Part shown: piece after piece, positions 45,335-54,188 of the stretch | How positions within the stretch are numbered: position 1 is the first letter of the stretch | Layout of the letters: each line of letters opens with the position of its first letter | Assembly: GCA_016202545.1 (NCBI GenBank) | Contig: JACQON010000009.1 | Location: 1-61,803 of the forward strand | Direction: 5' to 3' | Length of the DNA: 61,803 bases | From: Chloroflexota bacterium | GTDB lineage: Bacteria > Chloroflexota > Dehalococcoidia > Dehalococcoidales > JACQON01 | Translations under genes and position numbers: made by a program | Notes under the pieces: model-generated | Seen by the model: only the letters and a program-made list of their open reading frames with translations | Database searches by the model: none | What the model was told of the DNA's origin: nothing

Positions 45335-45958
45335 TTACTTCCCCTTGCTAGATTTCTTTATCAATAGCAGCCCGTGGTTGCCTCCGGGCACTGCTCCCTT
45401 AACCAGTAGCAGGTTGCGCTCGGAGTTGGCCTCAATCACCTCAAGATTGCGCGCCGTTACCCGCTGGTTTCCCATGTGGCCGGCCATGCGCAGTCCTTTT
45501 AGCACCCTGCCTGGCGAGGTAGTGGCGCCTATTGACCCCGGGGCGCGGTGCCGGTCCGACTGTCCGTGTGTTTTTGGCCCGCCGCGGAAATGATAGCGCT
45601 TGACTCCTCCGGCAAATCCCTTGCCCTTTGATATCCCGGTGACATCAACCAGGTCACCGGCCTTGAACAGGCTGACATCAACCTTCTGCCCGACTTCGAT
45701 GTCCTGGGTTTCATCCACCCTGAACTCTCGAAGGTACTTTAGCTGCCCCAGCTCCTTGAGGTGTCCCCGCTGCGGTGATTTTAGCCGTTTGGTCTCCTCA
45801 AATCCAAGCTGGACGGCGCTGTATCCTTCCCTGGCTACATCTTTGACCTGAGTCACGGTGCACGGCCCGGCCTCGATGGCGGTTACCGCTTCGGCCCTGC
45901 CGTCATCCCTGAACACCTGGGTCATACCCAGCTTTTTGCCTATAAGTTCCTGAATCAT
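45335..45958 (-). CDS. rplC: 50S ribosomal protein L3
   Basis: A 207-residue L3: GKKLGMTQVFRDDGRAEAVT at the start, and the peptidyl-transferase finger around HGQSDRHRAPGSIGATTSPGRV. Length is normal. It follows rpsJ by 11 bases. Confidence 0.97.
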   Translation of the reverse strand: MIQELIGKKLGMTQVFRDDGRAEAVTAIEAGPCTVTQVKDVAREGYSAVQLGFEETKRLKSPQRGHLKELGQLKYLREFRVDETQDIEVGQKVDVSLFKAGDLVDVTGISKGKGFAGGVKRYHFRGGPKTHGQSDRHRAPGSIGATTSPGRVLKGLRMAGHMGNQRVTARNLEVIEANSERNLLLVKGAVPGGNHGLLLIKKSSKGK

Positions 45959-45969
45959 GTTCTTCCCGA

Positions 45970-46278
45970 CTATATCTTAATATCTATGCTGACCCCCGAG
46001 GGCAGGTTAAGCCCGGTCAGAGCGTCTATGGTCTTGGAAGTCGTCTCCACGATGTCAATAAGGCGCTTATGAGTCCGTATCTCAAACTGCTCCTGAGAGT
46101 CCTTATCTATAAACGAAGAGCGGATAACGCAGAATTTCTGGATTTCGGTCGGCAGTGGCACTGGGCCGACAACCGTCGCCCCGGTGCGCTCTACCGCCTC
46201 CACAATCCGCTGGGCGGACTGGTCGAGCACCTTATGGTCGAAGCTCTTCAGTTTAATGCGAATCTTTTGCTTGGGCAT
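45970..46278 (-). CDS. rpsJ: 30S ribosomal protein S10
   Basis: A 102-residue S10: [21 protein letters not shown] and [37 protein letters not shown] (interrupted here by no change). It directly follows fusA by nine bases. There is no tuf gene between fusA and rpsJ, so the str and S10 operons are fused. Confidence 0.97.
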   Translation of the reverse strand: MPKQKIRIKLKSFDHKVLDQSAQRIVEAVERTGATVVGPVPLPTEIQKFCVIRSSFIDKDSQEQFEIRTHKRLIDIVETTSKTIDALTGLNLPSGVSIDIKI

Positions 46279-46287
46279 AAGGAAACC

Positions 46288-48366
46288 TCATCTCGCTGCG
46301 GTCTTGGCCTGGTGCTCTACCAGCTCACCAGGGACCTCTCGATACTGATAAAATTCCATGGAATAGGTGCCTCTCCCCTGCGTCAATGACCGCAGGGTGG
46401 TAGCGTAGCCGAAAGTCTCCGCCAGAGGTATAAGACAGCGAATAATGCACATACCGGCATATTCTGATTCTATGCTCTCGATGTGTCCTCTGCGCGAGGT
46501 GAGGTCACCTATTATATCTCCCATAAACTGGCCGGGAATCACTACTTCCAGCCTCATCACCGGCTCCAGCAATATGGGCTTGGCTTTGGCGATAGCGCTT
46601 TTTACTGCCATGGAGCCCGCCATCTTGAAGGCCAGGTCTGAGGAGTCAACCTCGTGATAGCTGCCATCGTAAAGGATTACCTTGATGTCAATCACGGGGT
46701 AACCACTGAGCACGCCGGCCTGCATGGCCTCCCTGACGCCGTTTCCCGTTGCCGTGATGAACGGCTTGGGGATTGCGCCGCCTTTAACCTGGTCAACGAA
46801 CTGGAAGCCGCCGCCCTGCTCCAGGGGGACGACCTCCAGAAAGACGTGGCCATACTGGCCGTGTCCCCCGGACTGCCGGATGAACTTACCCTCGGCCTTG
46901 GCTGGGATGGTGATGGTCTCTCGGTAGGCAACTCGCGGCCTGCCCACATTTGCCCCCACCTTAAATTCAGCGAGCAGCCGGTTGACCAGGACATCGAGGT
47001 GAAGCTCGCCCATACCGGAGATGACCGTTTGTCCGGTCTCATCGTTGTACTGTACTCTAAAGGTGGGGTCCTCGTCAGCCAGCTTGTTCAGAGCGTCCAC
47101 CATCTTGTCCTGGTCGATTTTGGTCCTGGGCTCAATGGCTACCGACAGCACCGGTTCCGGGAAGCGGATTGATTCCAGAATAAGCGGTTGAGAGGAGTCG
47201 CACAGGGTGTCGCCGGTAAAGGTGTTCTTAAGCCCTATCGCAGCTACGATGTCTCCGGTATTTGCCTCATCTATTTCCTCACGCCGGTTGGCGTGCATCA
47301 CCAGCAGCCGCCCGATGCGTTCCTTTAACTCGCGGCTGGAGTTGAACGCCTGCGTTCCAGCTTTCATCTTGCCTGAGTACATCCGGAGGTAGACCAGCCT
47401 GCCGACAAAGGGGTCAGAGACCACTTTAAACGCCAGGGCTGAAAACTGCGCCTCGTCGCTGACCTCGCGGATGACCTCCTTCCCTGTCTTGGTGTCGATG
47501 CCGGCTACCGGTGGCACGTCCAACGGGGAAGGCAGATAGTCTACGATGGCGTCCAGCAGCGGCTGGATGCCTTTGTTTTTCATGGCGCTGCCACAGAGGA
47601 CGGGCACTATCTGGTTGGCCAGTGTCGCTTTCCTCAGTGCCAGCTTCAGCTCCGGAGCAGCGATGTCCTTGCCTTCGAGATAAGCTATCATGATGGCCTC
47701 ATCATGTTCAGCCAGCTTTTCGATAAGCTCCTGGCGACATTGAGCGTATTTTGCCTGCTCTGACCCGGGGATGGCTGTCTCTATCGGCTCCGAGCCAGGC
47801 ACGCCGTCAAAGCGCCATGCCTTGCCCGCCACAATATCGATGACGCCCTCAAATGAGTCCTCGTTGCCCAGGGGCAATTGTATGGGTACAGCTCTGGCTT
47901 TCAGCCGCTCCTCAATCATGCTAACGCAGCGGGTGAAATTAGCGCCGACCCGGTCCATCTTATTGATAAAGGAGATTCTGGGCACTTTGTACCTATCGGC
48001 CTGGTGCCATACCGTCTCTGATTGAGCTTCCACCCCGCCCACGGCATCGAAAACTACAACTCCGCCGTCGAGCACCCTGAGGCTTCGCTCGACCTCGGCG
48101 GTGAAGTCCACATGTCCCGGGGTATCGATAATATTGATGCGGTGCTCCCTCCAGGAACAGGTGGTAGCGGCGGCAGTGATAGTAATGCCGCGCTGTTTTT
48201 CCTGCTCCATCCAGTCCATTGTTGCCGTGCCTTCGTCCACCTCGCCGACCTTATAGGTGCTGCCGGTGTAAAATAATATTCTCTCGGTGACGGTGGTCTT
48301 ACCGGCATCGATGTGAGCTATAATACCTATGTTGCGTACCCGCTCTAGCGGGAAGCTCCTGGACAT
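46288..48366 (-). CDS. fusA: Elongation factor G
   Basis: A 692-residue translocase GTPase. G-motifs: [16 protein letters not shown] and NKMD. The C-terminal domains IV-V include the [16 protein letters not shown] and [12 protein letters not shown] segments. The frame is open to 48453, but ATG 48366 gives the standard [20 protein letters not shown] start behind AGAGGGC. It is the only elongation factor gene in the window. Confidence 0.97.
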   Translation of the reverse strand: MSRSFPLERVRNIGIIAHIDAGKTTVTERILFYTGSTYKVGEVDEGTATMDWMEQEKQRGITITAAATTCSWREHRINIIDTPGHVDFTAEVERSLRVLDGGVVVFDAVGGVEAQSETVWHQADRYKVPRISFINKMDRVGANFTRCVSMIEERLKARAVPIQLPLGNEDSFEGVIDIVAGKAWRFDGVPGSEPIETAIPGSEQAKYAQCRQELIEKLAEHDEAIMIAYLEGKDIAAPELKLALRKATLANQIVPVLCGSAMKNKGIQPLLDAIVDYLPSPLDVPPVAGIDTKTGKEVIREVSDEAQFSALAFKVVSDPFVGRLVYLRMYSGKMKAGTQAFNSSRELKERIGRLLVMHANRREEIDEANTGDIVAAIGLKNTFTGDTLCDSSQPLILESIRFPEPVLSVAIEPRTKIDQDKMVDALNKLADEDPTFRVQYNDETGQTVISGMGELHLDVLVNRLLAEFKVGANVGRPRVAYRETITIPAKAEGKFIRQSGGHGQYGHVFLEVVPLEQGGGFQFVDQVKGGAIPKPFITATGNGVREAMQAGVLSGYPVIDIKVILYDGSYHEVDSSDLAFKMAGSMAVKSAIAKAKPILLEPVMRLEVVIPGQFMGDIIGDLTSRRGHIESIESEYAGMCIIRCLIPLAETFGYATTLRSLTQGRGTYSMEFYQYREVPGELVEHQAKTAAR

Positions 48367-48446
48367 ATTTTTGCCCTCTATCCTGGTGGCTGTTGGTTTG
48401 TGCTTTTCAGCCAGAGCATCTGAAGTAGTAATGGATAGCCCCCTTA

Positions 48447-48917
48447 TTACCATTTGTAGTGAGCGAAGGCCCTGTTGGCCTCAGCCATCTTATGAGTATC
48501 TTCGCGCTTCTTAACGCTGGCCCCCTGCCCATTGGCAGCATCGCTGAGCTCAGCGGCCAGTTTCTCTATCATGGACTTGCCTGCCCTGGTCCGCGCTGAT
48601 TTTGCTATCCAGCGCATGGCTATGGATAGGCCGCGGTCAGGCGCCACCTCGACTGGTACCTGGTAGGTAGCCCCGCCAACGCGGCGCGGCTTGACCTCGA
48701 GCAGGGGCGTGGCATTTCTTATCGCCTGTTCCAGTATCGCCACCGGCTCTTTTTTGTCCCGTTCCGCCACCAGCCCCATAGCGCCGTAAATTATCTTTTC
48801 CACCGTACTCTTTTTGCCTCGCATCATAAGTCTGTTAATCAACTTAGCTACGGTGGTGCTGTTGTACTTAGCGTCAGGCGCTATTTCTCTTTTTTCAGGT
48901 CGGCCTCGCCTGGCCAT
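48447..48917 (-). CDS. rpsG: 30S ribosomal protein S7
   Basis: A 156-residue S7. ATG 48917 gives the normal start [12 protein letters not shown]; the open frame runs further upstream through rpsL. Core: [25 protein letters not shown] and [15 protein letters not shown]7 is the usual repressor of the str operon. It starts 14 bases after rpsL and is followed by an 80-base gap to fusA. Confidence 0.96.
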   Translation of the reverse strand: MARRGRPEKREIAPDAKYNSTTVAKLINRLMMRGKKSTVEKIIYGAMGLVAERDKKEPVAILEQAIRNATPLLEVKPRRVGGATYQVPVEVAPDRGLSIAMRWIAKSARTRAGKSMIEKLAAELSDAANGQGASVKKREDTHKMAEANRAFAHYKW

Positions 48918-48931
48918 GTTTTCCTCCCCGT

Positions 48932-49366
48932 TTAGGCGCTCTCTGCCGCGGTTTCCTTGGGCCGTTTGGCTCCGTATCTGCTGCGGCCTTGGCGGCGCTT
49001 GACCACGCCACTGGTATCCAGCGTTCCCCGGATGATGTGGTAACGTACACCTGGCAAGTCCTTTACCCGCCCGCCGCGAAGCAGGACCACCGAGTGCTCC
49101 TGTAGCTCGTGCCCTTCCCCGGGGATATAGGCGGTTACCTCCATGCCGTTGGTCAGCCTCACTCTGGCTATCTTGCGCAGCGCCGAGTTGGGCTTCTTCG
49201 GGGTCATGGTCTTGACCTGAAGGCAAACTCCCCGCTTCTGCGGCGAGCTCTTTCCATGCGCTCTCCTGCCGGTCAGGGCATTGTAGCTAAAAGACAGCGC
49301 CGGCGTCTTGGTCTTCTTGGTGAGCCTCTGTCTCCCCTTCCTTACCAGTTGATTTATGGTTGGCAA
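48932..49366 (-). CDS. rpsL: 30S ribosomal protein S12
   Basis: A 144-residue S12. The decoding-centre segments [18 protein letters not shown] and [28 protein letters not shown] are intact, including the Lys that streptomycin mutations usually change (TPKKPNS). The start is TTG 49366 with CAGGAG upstream. It is the first gene of the supercluster. Confidence 0.97.
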   Translation of the reverse strand: MPTINQLVRKGRQRLTKKTKTPALSFSYNALTGRRAHGKSSPQKRGVCLQVKTMTPKKPNSALRKIARVRLTNGMEVTAYIPGEGHELQEHSVVLLRGGRVKDLPGVRYHIIRGTLDTSGVVKRRQGRSRYGAKRPKETAAESA

Positions 49367-49392
49367 GTCTTATTCTCCTGTCTTATACAATG

Positions 49393-49419
49393 CTAATGGA
49401 TGAGCCCAGGCTCATCCAT
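49393..49419 (-). CDS. Possible 8-residue leader peptide in the rpsL leader
   Basis: ATG 49419 opens a nine-codon frame, MDEPGLIH and stop, with AGGGG five bases upstream. The frame coincides with a perfect 12-bp hairpin (AATGGATGAGCC facing GGCTCATCCATT, 49395-49420). Translating ribosomes would have to open that hairpin. Chance occurrence is possible. Confidence 0.3.
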   Translation of the reverse strand: MDEPGLIH

Positions 49420-49463
49420 TCAAACCCCTAGGGTGGGCCGACTCTTGATGGTCAGCCCATCGA
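49395..49463 (-). promoter_or_regulatory. Structured 5' leader of the rpsL operon
   Basis: Between the predicted start near 49489 and rpsL lie two stem-loops. TTGATGG (49445-49451) pairs with CCATCGA (49457-49463), with one G-T. A 12-bp perfect inverted repeat spans 49395-49420. There is no T-run, so an attenuator or protein-binding leader is likelier than a simple terminator. Confidence 0.5.
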
Positions 49464-49495
49464 CTATCGGTTGAACTACCAGACGCTAAATATGA

Positions 49496-49524
49496 AGTTT
49501 ATCATATCTAACATGGCCTGTCAA
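49496..49524 (-). promoter_or_regulatory. Predicted promoter of the ribosomal supercluster
   Basis: On the minus strand a perfect TTGACA (49524-49519) is 17 bases from TAAACT (49501-49496, four of six). The leader to rpsL would be about 120 bases. It is the only good promoter match seen before the 38-gene run. Confidence 0.6.
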
Positions 49525-49562
49525 TAATTGCGCGGGTGATTGTTTACCAACCCGATGGGAGG

Positions 49563-50399
49563 CTAAACCGGTGTGGTAAGCCTGGCAGGCGAGCTTGGCG
49601 GCATCTCCTGTTGCCCGGCTTTTAAGCCCGACAGTTCCTGAAGAAGGTCAGAGCACAGCTCACCCGGCAGCCGTGGGGAACGCTGGTTGATAAGGTTGAT
49701 GTGTAGCGGCGTGATGGAGATATTGCCGTGCCTTATTGCCCATACATCAGTCCGGTCATCTTTGCTCGGGTTTATACTCAGGCGTACCAGCTTGTAGTAG
49801 GCCTGCCTGCCATCATGCTCTTCGACCACCGTATCGGAGTGGCTCTGCCTGGCCAGCCGGGTAATCCTTACCCCTTGGACCTGTGTCAGGGGCAGGTCGG
49901 GCAGGTTTATATTCAGGAAGACCTTTGACGGCAAGCTGCCGGAAGCCAGCTTTCTGGCCAGCAGTGCCGCCAGCCTGGCGGCGCCGTCGAGGTAGACGCT
50001 GTCCGCCGAGTCCACCGAGATGGCGAAGGCTGTCACGCCGCTCAAGTATGCCTGGACGGCGGCGCCCACTGTCCCTGAGACGAGCACATCATTTCCCAGG
50101 TTGGCCCCGTGATTTATGCCTGAGATAACCAGGTCTATCCTGCTCTTCACCAGTTTGCCCAGGGCAATGATGGCACAATCACTGGGAGTGCCCTCCACGG
50201 CGTAGGTCTCCACTCCGGGCACCAGCGGAGTCACCGCTTTGGCGGTTATTGGGTCGTGGAGGGTGATGGCGGTGCCCACTCCGCTCCGCTGTTTTTCCGG
50301 GGCCACCACTATCACCCGGGCAATAGCGGCCAGCTCCCTGACCAGCGTCCATAGCCCGCTGGCGTATATGCCGTCGTCATTGGTCACCAGTATCGTCAT
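49563..50399 (-). CDS. surE: 5'/3'-nucleotidase SurE
   Basis: A 278-residue survival protein SurE, a metal-dependent nucleoside monophosphatase. Metal ligands: the DD of VTNDDGI, Ser in KQRSGVGTA and Asn in SGINHGANLGNDVLVSGT. The C-terminus is about 20 residues longer than in E. coli. It reads toward rpsL but is separated by the rpsL promoter. It is divergent from queA. Confidence 0.94.
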   Translation of the reverse strand: MTILVTNDDGIYASGLWTLVRELAAIARVIVVAPEKQRSGVGTAITLHDPITAKAVTPLVPGVETYAVEGTPSDCAIIALGKLVKSRIDLVISGINHGANLGNDVLVSGTVGAAVQAYLSGVTAFAISVDSADSVYLDGAARLAALLARKLASGSLPSKVFLNINLPDLPLTQVQGVRITRLARQSHSDTVVEEHDGRQAYYKLVRLSINPSKDDRTDVWAIRHGNISITPLHINLINQRSPRLPGELCSDLLQELSGLKAGQQEMPPSSPARLTTPV

Positions 50400-50503
50400 G
50401 GGGATTTCCTTTTTTGTAGTTTATCACGGCCGGGCCGATAGCGGCAAATGGCCTGGCTCGCCTGGTTTATGATAAGATTCTGATTGGTACAGTGGTGATG
50501 TCT

Positions 50504-51526
50504 ATGCGGACCTCCGATTTCGACTATTTGATGGCTCCGGAGCTTATCGCCCAGTCCCCGGCGGAGCCCAGGTGTAATTCCCGGCTCATGGTATTGGACC
50601 GCGGCAGCGGGGCGATAACGCACCGCCGGTTTTTTGAGATAGCGGACTATTTATGCCCCGGCGATGTCCTGGTGTTCAATGATACCCGCGTCATCCCGGC
50701 GCGGCTGAGCGGCAGGAAGGTCGGCACTGGTGGCAGGGTGGAGATGCTGCTTTTGCGCCGCCTCGGTGTCGGCACCTGGGAGACGCTGGTCAGGCCGGGC
50801 AAGCGGGTGAGGATTGGCGCCAGGATAGAGATTGCCAACGGCCGTGGGACTGCCGTGGTAGCTGAAGTGACCGCACTGGGGAAGGATGGCATCAGGGAGC
50901 TCACCTTCTCCGATGAACGGCCGCTGGCCGGGTTGGGGAAGGTGCCGCTGCCGCCATACATCCATCTGCCCCTGGCCGACCCGGAGCGTTACCAGACGGT
51001 CTATAGCCGGGTCAATGGCAGTGTGGCCGCCCCTACCGCCGGCCTGCATTTCACCCCTGAGATGCTCGGCAGCATAGAACAGAAGGGGGTGCGCTGCCTT
51101 TTTGTCACCCTTCACATCGGGCTGGATACCTTCCGCCCGGTAGATGTTGATAATCCCGCTGAGCATCCCATCCACAGGGAGTATGGAGTGTTAAGCCGCG
51201 AGGTGGCTGGCGAGCTATCTCAGGCTAAAGCTGAGGGGCGGAGGGTCATCTGCGTTGGCACCACCACGGTAAGGCTGCTGGAGCAGGCGGCCCGGGCAAA
51301 CGGCTCGCTTCAGCCTTTCGAGGGATGGGCCAGCCTCTTCATCCTGCCCGGCTACCGGTTCGGCGTGGCGGATGCGCTGGTCACCAATTTTCACCTGCCC
51401 AGGTCAACGCTGCTGATGCTGGTCAGCGCCTTTGCCGGCAAAGGTTTGATTGACCGGGCCTATCAGGAAGCCATCGCCTCAGGCTACCGCTTTTATAGCT
51501 TTGGCGATGCTATGCTGATAATATGA
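50504..51526 (+). CDS. queA: tRNA preQ1 ribosyltransferase-isomerase QueA
   Basis: A 340-residue SAM-dependent enzyme that makes epoxyqueuosine in tRNA. Hallmarks: DFDYLMAPELIAQSPAEPR, FNDTRVIPARL, SVAAPTAGLHFTPE and TNFHLPRSTLLMLVSAFAG. The frame opens at GTG 50492 and ATG 50498, but ATG 50504 gives the family start MRTSDFDY. No strong ribosome site is seen for any of them. tatD follows after 22 bases. Confidence 0.95.
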   Translation: MRTSDFDYLMAPELIAQSPAEPRCNSRLMVLDRGSGAITHRRFFEIADYLCPGDVLVFNDTRVIPARLSGRKVGTGGRVEMLLLRRLGVGTWETLVRPGKRVRIGARIEIANGRGTAVVAEVTALGKDGIRELTFSDERPLAGLGKVPLPPYIHLPLADPERYQTVYSRVNGSVAAPTAGLHFTPEMLGSIEQKGVRCLFVTLHIGLDTFRPVDVDNPAEHPIHREYGVLSREVAGELSQAKAEGRRVICVGTTTVRLLEQAARANGSLQPFEGWASLFILPGYRFGVADALVTNFHLPRSTLLMLVSAFAGKGLIDRAYQEAIASGYRFYSFGDAMLII

Positions 51527-51548
51527 TATAAATGTGGGGGGGGGCTTC

Positions 51549-52310
51549 TTGTACCGGCTGGTTGATACCCATGCTCATCTGGAAGAGGTAGGAGACCTGG
51601 AGCAGGCGCTGGCTGAGGCCAGGGCGGCGGGCGTTATCGCCGTAATTGCCGTGGGCTCCAACCGCGAGTCCAACCAGAAGGTCCTGGCTCTGGCCCGCGC
51701 CCATAAAGGCCTGGTCTATCCCGCTTTAGGGCTGCATCCGTGGAACCTGGGCGGCGCCGATATAGAGCGGGAGTTGGAGTTCATTGAGGCCCACATACAT
51801 GAAGCTGTGGCTGTCGGCGAGATAGGGCTGGACTATGATAAGAGGGTGAGGGCGCTGGCGGACAAGGACTTGCAGATGAGGGTGCTGGAGCGGTTGCTGG
51901 GTATAGCCAGGAAGCATGGAAAGCCGGTGAGCGTGCATTCCCGATATGCCTGGCGGGACGCTTTCAGCCTGGTTGACCGGTCGCAGGTGGAGAGGGCGGC
52001 GTTCCACTGGTATACGGGCACATCGGGCGTGCTGCGAGACATAATCGAGCGGGGCTATTTTATCTCGGCTAACCCGGCCGTCGAATATCACGATGAGCAC
52101 AGACGGGCGGTCAGGGAAGCCCCGCTGGAGAGGTTGCTCCTGGAAACGGACTCGCCGGTAGTCTACGGGCGGGGGACCGATTTTGAGTATCAGTCAAGGC
52201 CGGCCCACGTACTAAGGGTGCTGGCTGCTGTGGCCGGACTGAAGGGCATGGACGAGGCTCGCATTGCCGAAGCCACCACTAATAACGCCGCGAATCTTTT
52301 TGGCTTATAG
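51549..52310 (+). CDS. TatD-family metal-dependent hydrolase
   Basis: A 253-residue TIM-barrel hydrolase with metal ligands in VDTHAHLEE, GEIGLDYD and the later HSRYA, HWYTG and LLETDSPV segments. TatD proteins act as 3' exonucleases or deacylases. A run of nine G (51536-51544) precedes the gene; TTG 51549 uses it as ribosome site, while GTG 51534 would place it within the coding sequence. It is less similar to TatD of E. coli than usual; the exact substrate is open. Confidence 0.85.
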   Translation: MYRLVDTHAHLEEVGDLEQALAEARAAGVIAVIAVGSNRESNQKVLALARAHKGLVYPALGLHPWNLGGADIERELEFIEAHIHEAVAVGEIGLDYDKRVRALADKDLQMRVLERLLGIARKHGKPVSVHSRYAWRDAFSLVDRSQVERAAFHWYTGTSGVLRDIIERGYFISANPAVEYHDEHRRAVREAPLERLLLETDSPVVYGRGTDFEYQSRPAHVLRVLAAVAGLKGMDEARIAEATTNNAANLFGL

Positions 52311-52403
52311 GCAGGCTGTTCGGCAACCTATCTCGCAGTATAGTAATAGTAAAAGCAGACCGACTTCCCTTTCTGCTTCGAAAAAGCAATCACAACGCTT
52401 TAT

Positions 52404-54143
52404 TTATACCGTGGAGGCGCGGGCTCTGCTGAATCTAGCGGCATTGGTGCCGGCAATACGGCCGTAGACGGCAGAGAAGGTCAGCATGCACGTGGTTACC
52501 TGGTAGTTGCCCTTATAGAAGGTGGCCCCTCCTTCGGTAGTATGGTAACGCCCAAAGAACATCCCTCCCGCCATTTCGCCGGCGGCGTAGAGCCCGGGGA
52601 TAGGGATGTCATCTCTATCTAAAACCTGGGCATCGGGGTTTATCTCGGGACCTCCCATGGTGCAGTTAAGGCCACAATAAACGGGATATATGGCATAAAA
52701 GGGAGGCGTCTCTATCTTCATCGCCAGGTCTCTTTTGGGCACATCCAGACTTAAGGCTTTCCCGTCTTTGACCGTGCTGTTGAACTCGGCGATAGTCTTT
52801 CCTAGCTCGTCATAAGGGGCATCAATGATTGTGGCCAATTCTTCGATAGAAGCGGCTTTCATTATTATTCCCTCTGGTTTGTAGTTCGCAACTTCCCCGG
52901 GTTCTATCATCCTGATTCGTTCATCAAAGATAATGGAAATCGCCTGTCCCGGCTGCTTCAGTATCGAGTTGGCCACTATATCGCTGGTATCAACCTCGTC
53001 CATGAACCTTCTGCCGAGCTTATTAACAAAGATACAATAGTGGGCAAGCACTTGAAGCTCGCGAAGCGGCCCCTGCATTCCGGTCGAGCCGGGGACCCAG
53101 GATTTATCAATGTTGCGGGGATGAATTTGGTCCATATTTATCAGCTTGGCGCCAACCTTTTGGGCCATGAGATGGCCGTCTCCGGTGGAAAATGGTGAGC
53201 CGGTTAGCCTTATGTCATAGGCAAAGTCAGCGCCGATGTATTTGTGGAGCATCTCTTGATTAGCCTGAAAGCCGCCGGTGGCCAGTATGACAGCTTTGGC
53301 AGCAAAGTCCTTGATTCCATCCGCAGTCCTGGCCCTGATGCCCGTTATTCTCCCTGCCGGGTCAGTAAGGAGTTTCTCAGCCCTGGAGTTGAACAGAATC
53401 CTGCAGTTTTTCTTGATGGCTATGGAGAGCAATTGTTTGTTGGCGCCGCTGCCGGCTCCCCTGGCCAGTAACCACGGCTGCAAACTATCAGCATAGCCGG
53501 GGATACCCCGCCTGGCAAGCTTCATTCCCATCTTCTTCAGCCACTCGATGGTGCTGTCAATATTCTGCACGCAGGTACTCACCAGTTCAGGGCTACAGTG
53601 GCCCCCGGTTATCTCTATTGCCTGCCGAACCTTTTCCTCAATGGAAAGCCTGCGGGCATCAGGATTGACTTCACGCTCCATGGCGATATCAAAGCCACCG
53701 CCTGAGCGGGAGGTATTGGTATCGCTGATATCGGTCGCCTTCTCAAGCACAGTGGTTGTCGCCCCGGCTTCAGCCGCCGCAATGGCTGCTACCAGCCCGG
53801 CACACCCGGCCCCCACCACTATCACATCCTGTTTTTCTTCGGGAATCTGCCCCCCGTATTGCATTTCAGCGTATACCTCCAAAGGGGTTGCCTGGGCAGT
53901 AGTCAGTCGGCCGAACTGCGGCAAATGCTTTTTGAAAGCGGACGTGTTTACCTCGGGGCCGACGTATACCACGCCCTCGAGGGGACAATACCTCTCGCAG
54001 TTATAACAGAGGACACAGTCGGCACGATTCACAATATAGGCTTTCTTTCCCTTGCCCTCTCCTCTCAGCTCTATCACGTTCCTGCGGCAGCCAAGCACGC
54101 AGATTCCACAGCCGTTGCACTTTTCCGTAATCTTTTCGAGCAT
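52404..54143 (-). CDS. Ferredoxin-flavoprotein fusion, fumarate-reductase-like
   Basis: A 579-residue protein. An N-terminal two-cluster ferredoxin domain (CNGCGICVLGC and CVLCYNCERYCP, residues 9-52) is followed by a FAD_binding_2 flavoprotein (VIVVGAGCAGLVAAIAAAEAG near residue 110; GLYAAGEMAGGMF near 535). The flavoprotein belongs to the fumarate reductase/ketosteroid dehydrogenase superfamily. In GLNCTMGG the Cys stands where fumarate reductases often have His, so the substrate is probably not fumarate. It is last in the TAXI-TRAP gene set, suggesting it reduces or desaturates an imported acid using ferredoxin electrons. Confidence 0.85.
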   Translation of the reverse strand: MLEKITEKCNGCGICVLGCRRNVIELRGEGKGKKAYIVNRADCVLCYNCERYCPLEGVVYVGPEVNTSAFKKHLPQFGRLTTAQATPLEVYAEMQYGGQIPEEKQDVIVVGAGCAGLVAAIAAAEAGATTTVLEKATDISDTNTSRSGGGFDIAMEREVNPDARRLSIEEKVRQAIEITGGHCSPELVSTCVQNIDSTIEWLKKMGMKLARRGIPGYADSLQPWLLARGAGSGANKQLLSIAIKKNCRILFNSRAEKLLTDPAGRITGIRARTADGIKDFAAKAVILATGGFQANQEMLHKYIGADFAYDIRLTGSPFSTGDGHLMAQKVGAKLINMDQIHPRNIDKSWVPGSTGMQGPLRELQVLAHYCIFVNKLGRRFMDEVDTSDIVANSILKQPGQAISIIFDERIRMIEPGEVANYKPEGIIMKAASIEELATIIDAPYDELGKTIAEFNSTVKDGKALSLDVPKRDLAMKIETPPFYAIYPVYCGLNCTMGGPEINPDAQVLDRDDIPIPGLYAAGEMAGGMFFGRYHTTEGGATFYKGNYQVTTCMLTFSAVYGRIAGTNAARFSRARASTV

Positions 54144-54188
54144 TTATCCTCTCCGGGACAGAATATTTATTCTTCTTTGATACCGGTG

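Noticed and set aside
49400-49495. tRNA-like pieces (GTAGTTCAACCG, GGGTTTGAA) on the minus strand before rpsL
   Set aside because: No acceptor stem closes, the anticodon stem has a five-base loop, and the T arm does not pair. Treated as leader structure.
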